Source: Halicephalobus mephisto
Taxonomy: Eukaryota > Nematoda > Chromadorea > Rhabditida > Panagrolaimidae
Reading direction: 5' to 3'
Length of the DNA stretch: 64,000 nucleotides
NCBI GenBank assembly: GCA_009193035.1
Contig: SWDT01000011.1
Coordinates: forward strand, 372,001-436,000
Notes under the pieces: model-generated
Databases searched by the model: none
What the model was told of the DNA's origin: nothing
Seen by the model: only the letters and a program-made list of their open reading frames with translations
Made by a program: the position numbers and the translations under genes
Shown: in pieces, positions 58,325 to 64,000 of the stretch
Numbering within the stretch: the stretch's first letter is position 1
How the letters are laid out: each line of letters opens with the position of its first letter

Positions 58325-59811
58325 TTATTTGATCGGCTTTCCCTTAACAAGTTGTCGTGCAACCTGAGTATCCATCTTCCGTTTTTCTTCTTTGAAGGCC
58401 AATTTATTCATCTTTTTCTCAGCTCGACGTTCACGTTGTTGTTCCTTCACAGCTTGTTTCCGCATTTTCCGTTCTTCCGGAGTTTCGCCAGGCGGTCGAA
58501 AAGTGCTCACCGATGTACCACTAATGACCGAAACTTTGTCGATTTCCATGTTCTAAAATCGATCATTAAAATAGAACAAAATAAATTAACTTACGTCAAG
58601 AGCGTTTAAATCTTTCTTCGTGATGCCTCTTTTCTTTTTCGATGGTTCTCTGATTACAGTCGGATGATTATACAGGTTACTGTAGGTCGACAATATAGAC
58701 TCAGCATCCCAACGATTTCTCTTTCTGGATCCCTCAACAACCACCTGTTCAACTTCGGGCTTTTCATCAATCAATGAAGCAGCAATTAATGTCTTCTTCT
58801 TAATCTCTTCCACTGGTTTCTCGATCTGATCAAATGGATAGCGAACGTTTTTGACGATTTCATCGAGTTCTTCTTGACACTTCTGAGGATCAAATCCATC
58901 CTCACCCTCTTCTTCTTCGTCAGTCTCATCATCACCGTAACCGATCTTCTTATCCTCATAGTCTTCCATAATCTGATCAAAGCAGGCATCCATTTGACGC
59001 TTTCCTTCGTTTCTTGGCATGACGGAAGAAGAAATGGATCCGGAGGTCATCAATTCGACCATCTTTGAACGACGGCCACGTGGTTGATCATCTGGTTCGT
59101 AATCAAAATTATCATATTCTTCTTCTAGTTCGTAATCACTGTCTTCATCAGAAAAATGTTCGCGAACAAGACCAAATCGTGCCATGATTTCCTTACGACC
59201 ACTTTTCTCATCACGGAACACCGAGATTTGTTCATCGGTAGCGATTGGTCCCTCGCCTCCATTGGCAAGCATCATGAAGTCATCTTCTAGTTCATCTGCA
59301 TCGTCTAGTTCCCCATCAAGAGCTGCAGCAATCTCAGGATCAAAGTCCAGGTCGAAAGCGGAATTCGGAGCAGCTTTGTTCAACATTCCGACTTTCAATT
59401 CAGCACCTTGGGTTTCAAAAATAGTACTAGGCAATTTGATTTTGGCTTCCGGAACCTGGACAAGAGTGCAATCAATAACGTCGCCGGAAATTTCATTTCG
59501 ATCCTTCAAATGTTGGAGATAATCATAGTCATCATTGGCGTAGATACCGTACTTTGATTGTTCTTCTTTTTTCTGAAATTTACATGAGTCAATATAAGAA
59601 CGAAAACATGGAGAACAACGAACCTTGCTCGCGACCGGAGCGAAGACACGTTCGCCGGCGTCGTTGTCGGCAATCAGTGGATCCTTCTGACTTCGATGAA
59701 GAAGTGTAAACTTCTGGCCTTCATTTTTGCCAATGAAAGCCTTCTTTTTACCCTGTAAAATAGTAGTTTTATATATCAAAATGCAAAAATAATTCAAAGA
59801 AAACTAACCAT
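58325..59811 (-). CDS. LTV1: Ribosome biogenesis factor LTV1
   Basis: 40S assembly factor that travels with pre-40S particles and aids their export and beak maturation. Exons 59811-59809 (the ATG only), 59752-59624, 59572-58595 and 58552-58325 give 445 aa. It starts MGKKKAFIGKNEGQKFTLLH, with LVHRSQ-type HRSQKDPL and YDYLQHLK, the LTV1 N-terminal signature. An acidic middle follows (DDETDEEEEGEDGFD), then SRKRNRWDAESILSTYSNLY and a basic tail ending LVKGKPIK. The second coding intron (51 nt) is in frame and stop-free, so an uncorrected ORF reads through it. Full-length. Confidence 0.92.
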
Positions 59812-59913
59812 TGTAGATTTTTTGAAAAAAATCAAAAATTGTTTCCTAAAAATTGACAAATATTAGTAATTTCACAGTAGAAAAGAAGCACAGAACGGTA
59901 GTTTATAATTCGA

Positions 59914-60111
59914 ATGACAAAAAAGTACAGAGCAAATCGAGGAAAAAGGAGAAAAAATACGAAAACAAAAAAGATCGACGATGTTGATACCTCAGAATTT
60001 CAAAGACATGTGCACATTCGCGTCGAGACTAAACCATTCAAGGCGATTTTACGGAAAATTTTTTCCATTGATATATTGCAAAATTCATTTTTCGTTTTTA
60101 ATCAAATCTGA
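59914..60111 (+). CDS. Possible small basic protein, doubtful
   Basis: A 65-codon ATG frame about 100 bp from and divergent to LTV1: MTKKYRANRGKRRKNTKTKK, then DDVDTSEFQRHVHIRVETKP. The first 48 residues have coding-like composition; the end runs into AT-rich sequence, so it may be the first exon of a short gene (a TTTTTAG acceptor lies at about 60131). Not recognised. Confidence 0.2.
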   Translation: MTKKYRANRGKRRKNTKTKKIDDVDTSEFQRHVHIRVETKPFKAILRKIFSIDILQNSFFVFNQI

Positions 60112-60179
60112 TTTTTTTTATTTATTTTTAGCTATCGTAGTGTCAGTTTTTAATATTCCGAATAGATTTAAGAAATAAA

Positions 60180-60485
60180 AAATTGATGTGGTGGATATAT
60201 CACATGATTATTAATCGCATTTGGTTTTTATTTTTTAAATTTTTTATTTTATCTAAATATTGTAGAAAATTACGCATTAAAAAACTAATTTTCTGAATAA
60301 ATTCAAAAAAACAAAAAGGAAAAAAATGATGTGATGGATATATCACATGATTATTAATCGCATTTAATTTTTAATGTAATTTTCTACAATATTAGATAAA
60401 ATTAAAAATTTAAAAAAAACAAATTTTTCAAATAAATTCAAAAAATTAATGTGATGGATATATCAAATAGGTATTAAATTGCTTT
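60180..60485. repeat. Direct and inverted repeats around GATGGATATATCACATGATT
   Basis: GTG(G/A)TGGATATATCACATGA recurs at 60187 and 60331, with a diverged third copy at 60450. The segment TTATCTAAATATTGTAGAAA (about 60248) returns inverted at about 60385. It looks like a small foldback element. Confidence 0.7.
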
Positions 60486-60519
60486 TTCCCATGTTTATCT
60501 TTCTTGATTTTTTCTCTTG

Positions 60520-60990
60520 TTACTTGAAAACTCGGTTCATCTTCTGTTGTGGAACAGGCACTTTAGTTTTTTTCTGTATTCCTTATGGCTTCTACCGAGT
60601 TGTTGACACTGGTTCTGAATCGACTTCCACTTTTTTATCGATGATCACTCTCGTGATCGTTCGAAGTTGCAAGTTCATCAAAAAATTTCTCCAGTTGTTA
60701 AAGGGTTATTATTTCGTCGTGGAACATAACCAATCCATCTTAATCGCCGTTCTCTTCCATTTAGGGAGACGTTTTTGAATCTTACTCGTCGATGGAGATT
60801 ATTCCTTGAACTTCTTTCTCGTTGAAGATCGACTTTCGCGTTTTCTTTAATTTCTACAGTCTAACTTCAAAGGTCTGCATGTTGTGAAAAAATAGAACGA
60901 TATCATCAGGAAACCGTAGATGTTGTAATATTTCTTTACCGATCCAAATGCCGTGGTGATCTCAGGTCAGCATTTGCAAAGTGTACTTCA
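60520..60990 (-). pseudogene. Non-LTR retrotransposon reverse transcriptase relic
   Basis: The minus strand from about 60955 reads GIWIGKEILQHLRFPDDIVL, matching the catalytic box of LINE (RTE-like) reverse transcriptases, in which LRFADDIVL is usual; the Ala has become Pro. A stop follows within 20 residues. Further on, fragments such as RWIGYVPRRNN fit the C-terminal end of such ORFs. Many stops and frameshifts; 5' and 3' limits are unclear. Confidence 0.7.
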
Positions 60991-61100
60991 GTGTAACTGC
61001 AGAATTTCAGCAAGATGACATCACTTTATCGTACTTTTCTTTTGATCAGGATTTTTATCCTTATTTATGTTCCAAAATTTTTCAATGACCTAAGATTTTA

Positions 61101-61474
61101 TTGTTTTTGTTGATTTTTAAACTTGGTTTTTTAAAAAAATTGAAAAAAAACAAATATAAACTATTAGAAGAAAATATTAATAATAAAATTGAGCTGATCA
61201 AAGTCCATGATGATAAGAATTATCATAAAAGTAAGCCATCGATTAATGATTATGATGAAATAATTAAAAAATTGAATAATAAAGTCTCACCAAAAAAGCT
61301 TAGAAAAAAGAAATTAATAAAAAAATAAAGAATTTGTCGATTATCTTGTAGGAAAAAATGTAACAAGTTCTGGATTTAAAATAATTCCTCCGTATACCGA
61401 AAATAATAAAATTTCTTTAGGATATTTTTTTCAAATCCAATTCAATAAAAACATTAATATTCTTAAAATTAATT
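61101..61474 (+). pseudogene. AT-rich Lys/Asn-rich ORF fragments, possibly Maverick-associated
   Basis: A 75-codon frame (61101-61328), rich in Lys and Asn, ends in LRKKKLIKK. After a one-step frame change it is followed by open sequence to 61474 with VDYLVGKNV, IIPPYTENNK and ISLGYFFQIQF. This is not low-complexity noise, and it ends 5 bp from the convergent frame at 61469. The function is not known; grouping with the neighbour is inferred from position. Confidence 0.3.
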
Positions 61475-61720
61475 AAAATTAATTAAAATATTTTTAATAT
61501 CTACTAATTTTAAATTTATTTTATTTGGTCTGTTAGTTACTTCATGATAAATAATTTTTTTTGGTTCTATTTGTATTTCATCATTAAATCTAAATCTATA
61601 AATTGAATTTAACATATTTTTGTTAACATAGCAATTTTCAATTAAATTACATGTAATAAAAATATTATCAATGTTAGTACTTGAAAATTTATTGTTTTTC
61701 TCCATTATTATTTTGATCAT
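61469..61720 (-). pseudogene. Fragment resembling Maverick/Polinton structural-protein C-terminus
   Basis: An 83-codon frame with NIFITCNLIENCYVN, NSIYRFRF, IIYHEVTNRPNKINLKLVDI. This pattern (a 'found at this place' C-terminal domain with NxIEN-YVN and a final I-x-I-x-D strand) resembles proteins of Maverick/Polinton-type virus-like elements in invertebrates, as I recall them. It is a short piece only; no capsid, polymerase or integrase gene is visible nearby. Confidence 0.35.
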
Positions 61721-62476
61721 TTTTATTTATTTTACTTTTGATTTCTAAATAACCATCCAATTTTATAACTTTTATTTTGTGTTTTTTACGCAAAAGCTCC
61801 TGTGGAAATGAATACTCAAAAGTTGAATTGTTGGATTTTAGTTGTAAAATGAAAATAGTCATTTATGAAAAAATTTTTTTATTTTTTCTGGATACTTATG
61901 AAATTTGATGGTCTTATGATAGAACCTAAAGAACACTATAGCTCTCATACTTTGCTCTTATTAGCGGATTATTGTATAATCATCTAGACTTCGATTAGTG
62001 AGATGTGATGAACAGTATATGAAGATGGGACAAACAAATAAAGCACATCTTAGAAAAAAATCCTATGATCAAACTTTATCATAAAATCAGAGTGGATGAT
62101 AAAAATGATTGAAAAAAAACATGTATGAAGGAAGAATCTCGAGAATCTGCCTCTCACCTTATCAGAAAATATGAAACTATATATAAATAAGAAAAGCGGC
62201 TCTAATATTCAAAATACTATCAACCAACAGCCGACGACTGGTGTTACTAAATCGTCTGGTCTTTGAGAATCGATCTGGTCCATCAGCAAGGAAAGTTGCT
62301 CGAATTGGAGACAAGATTGATCGACTTGATGGCAAACTATATTGAGTTGAAGACAATATGAAAGACCTTACGAAAACTGTGGAATTTGTGGAGTCTGAGA
62401 AGATTGAATATCTACAGATTGATGTTGTGGTTCAGATACGTGATGTTCCACACCAACTTTGTCTGATCTGTACTGA
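61721..62476. other. No gene supported, scattered remnants
   Basis: AT-rich to about 62150. Around 62270-62460 a broken plus-strand frame reads ARKVARIGDKIDRLDGKLY and MKDLTKTVEFVESEKIEY across a stop, resembling a short coiled-coil segment. No family is assigned. Confidence 0.3.
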
Positions 62477-62668
62477 TTAATCAGCATGACAAATAAGTAT
62501 CTGTGTTCGTGCGGCGTTTTCTATAGCCACCAGCTTTGTTAATGATTTAGTGTAAATAATATACAAATAATGAAATCCATCCAATCTAACCCTATAATCA
62601 GAGCTTAGATTGGCCATCTGTACATTACTTTTTCCTAAAGTTTTAAAGAAATTACCTACATTACCCAT
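62477..62668 (-). CDS. Short hypothetical ORF
   Basis: 63 codons from ATG to stop: MGNVGNFFKTLGKSNVQMAN then YRVRLDGFHYLYIIYT. Composition is protein-like, but there is no recognised domain. It ends head-to-head about 120 bp from the small Cys4 gene. Could be part of the same accessory island. Confidence 0.25.
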   Translation of the reverse strand: MGNVGNFFKTLGKSNVQMANLSSDYRVRLDGFHYLYIIYTKSLTKLVAIENAARTQILICHAD

Positions 62669-62788
62669 AGTTTCGTGATCTTTAATTAATTTTTCTGTAA
62701 ATATTTTTCTTTTTAAGAAAGTAAATCGATACTGATCTAAATATCGATCTTATTTCATCTTCTTTGCCTACCCACACAATTACACACC

Positions 62789-63058
62789 ATGGATAATTAT
62801 GAGGACGACTACCAAGATGAACAACAATATGGTGATCAATATGGTGATCAATATCAATATGAAGGACAAGAAAGCGAATATGCTCCGTACCCAAGTGGAT
62901 ACACCAACACATTCGATGCTCGTAATGATTACGATACAAACTGTTTAGGATGCGATAGTCCTGTATTAAGTGCATCTGCTGCACACGGAATGGATTATTA
63001 CTGTGGAGACTGTGTTGAAAGTATCGATCCAGATGTTGTTTTTCCAGATACTGACTGA
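62789..63058 (+). CDS. Small acidic Tyr-rich protein with a Cys4 zinc-ribbon-like motif
   Basis: A complete 89-aa frame with a good start context (CACCATGG). Residues 1-35 are Asp/Glu/Gln/Tyr-rich with a duplicated YGDQYGDQYQY. The C-terminal half has CLGC, 16 residues, then CGDC, a C-x2-C-x16-C-x2-C pattern able to bind one zinc, and it ends in DPDVVFPDTD. Not recognised. GC content and codon use differ from the surrounding AT-rich remnants, which argues for a conserved gene. The lack of introns and its position beside mobile-element relics leave open that it came in with one. Confidence 0.5.
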   Translation: MDNYEDDYQDEQQYGDQYGDQYQYEGQESEYAPYPSGYTNTFDARNDYDTNCLGCDSPVLSASAAHGMDYYCGDCVESIDPDVVFPDTD

Positions 63059-63286
63059 TCATTACCATGTTAAATATTATCTATATTTTGACCTGTGGAT
63101 GTAAATCTTGTAGTTAAATTATAAACAGTTGTTGCTTTTTGTAGATATGTCCTACCACGAAACAGTCAACGACTTTAGCCCCATCTTGCTTAGTCCGACC
63201 AGGATTCTCCTTAAGTGAGTCACTGTGAGACGGATTTTCCGTTGTTTACGAACCAGTAAAACTTTGGTAAAATCAAAAAAGAGAAC

Positions 63287-63358
63287 TTCCCATGCGGGGA
63301 ATCGAACCCCGGCCGCCTGGGTGAAAACCAGAAATCCTAACCACTAGACCACATGGGA
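63287..63358 (-). tRNA. tRNA-Glu (UUC anticodon)
   Basis: 72 nt on the minus strand, no intron. Acceptor stem TCCCATG pairs with CATGGGA; D arm GGTCTAGTGGTTAGGAT; anticodon stem CTGG/CCAG with loop TTTTCAC (anticodon TTC); T arm GGGGTTCGATTCCCC; discriminator A. TCTAGTGGTTAGGATT is the eukaryotic tRNA-Glu box A region. The T arm contains a full box B (GGTTCGATTCC). Confidence 0.96.
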
Positions 63359-63594
63359 CATGCTCTCAGGGCAATTGGCTTATTATAAAAATCCCCTTAT
63401 TTTTAAGCTAAAATCTTTAAAAAATATTTAAAAATTTAAATAAAAGAAAATTTAACACAATGGATATGTGAAATTATTAACAAAATATTCTGTCACCTTT
63501 ATCTTCCTTGATTTCTAAGTTTATCAGAAGATTATAAAAACTTTTCATTTAAAAGTCGAAATTTTCAGTAAATTCGAGTTCAAAAATCAATATA

Positions 63595-63745
63595 CAGTGG
63601 ACTCACGACAAGTAGAATCTCGATAAGTGGAAAAACGCGTTAAATGAAACTCGGAAATGCCATTTGATCTTTAACGTTCCCTAAGTTGAACATTCGATAA
63701 CTGAAAAATCGCCATAAATGGAATGTTTCCCGGTCCCTTCAAGTT
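63595..63745 (+). mobile_element. Tigger/pogo-like terminal fragment
   Basis: Starts TA|CAGTGGACTCACGACAAGT at 63593, followed by repeated motifs of the GAA-CTC-G-TAA-TGGAA type. CAGTGGACTC next to a TA is the usual Tigger/pogo terminus. The partner end is not visible; the segment runs into the palindrome that follows. Confidence 0.55.
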
Positions 63746-64000
63746 CCACTTAGTGAGTTTGCCTAAAATATGGAAAACTTAAAAGGGAGGGGGTTCCAGA
63801 AAAGCGTCATGTAAGCCTTACATGTTTTAGGCAAGCTCACTAAGTTAAAAAAAAGCTAAAATAACCTATAAGGAAACTTACCTAAAATATATAAGGCTTG
63901 CATGATGCTTTTCTGGGATCCCCTTCCCCCATGTGAGCTTTACATATTTTAGACAAGCTCCCTTATAGGTCATTTTAGCTTTTTTTTAATTTAGTGAGCT
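63735..64000. mobile_element. Palindromic (foldback) element, runs off the window
   Basis: AGCTCACTAAGTTAAAAAAA at 63835 is the reverse complement, with few changes, of the window end TTTTTTTTAATTTAGTGAGC. AGAAAAGCGTCATGTAAGCC (63799) pairs with GGCTTGCATGATGCTTTTCT (63896), and TTACATGTTTTAGGCAAGCT recurs as TTACATATTTTAGACAAGCT. The arms are nested, so the sequence has several foldback registers. Confidence 0.75.

Noticed and set aside
60479..60778. 99-codon plus-strand frame with hydrophobic start
   Set aside because: It is antisense to the reverse-transcriptase relic.

Overview
This is nuclear DNA from a nematode, most likely a rhabditid relative of Caenorhabditis. The reasons are short introns with worm-type splice sites (GTAAGT or GTTTGT donors, TTTTCAG or TTTTTAG acceptors), very AT-rich non-coding DNA, close gene spacing, an SL2-type operon junction, and worm-typical families (CW/PAN plus C-type lectins, a cuticlin-like ZP protein). 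I assembled gene models by hand from splice sites and reading phase. Family names rest on motifs and were not checked by any search.

Layout. 1-3.7 kb: 3' part of a leucine-rich-repeat-like gene, then tandem and dispersed repeats. 3.7-13.6 kb: a compact housekeeping block with PIG-O (-), an unknown basic protein (-), CRTC (-), and S-formylglutathione hydrolase followed by TFIIS (+, probable operon). 13.6-19.1 kb: two tandem C-type lectin paralogs (-); the second has a dead mariner in its intron. 19.1-23 kb: intergenic. 23-29 kb: a TIAM/SIF-like Rac GEF (+). 29-40.5 kb: NUP93 (-), DPP8/9-like peptidase (+), mitochondrial uS17 (-), a BRD8-like bromodomain protein (+) and a ZP-domain cuticlin-like protein (+). 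41-51.4 kb: one 10-kb MARVEL-domain gene (-) with two alternative first exons; its introns are filled with different minisatellites and a 450-bp transposon-like foldback element. 53-60 kb: carboxypeptidase D (-) and LTV1 (-). 60-64 kb: an accessory stretch with a LINE reverse-transcriptase relic, a fragment resembling Maverick/Polinton proteins, a small acidic Cys4 protein, tRNA-Glu(UUC), and Tigger/pogo-like and palindromic elements.

The genes do not form one pathway. They cover GPI-anchor synthesis (PIG-O), transcription (CRTC, TFIIS, BRD8-like), formaldehyde detoxification, nuclear pore (NUP93), ribosome and mitoribosome assembly (LTV1, uS17m), proteolysis (DPP8/9, CPD), Rac signalling and cuticle or cell surface. 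The most unusual aspects are the local repeat biology (arrays that overlap stop codons, an in-frame minisatellite, arrays carrying the palindrome TACNGTA), the concentrated divergence of the two lectins at their ligand loop, and the degenerate second and third carboxypeptidase domains.
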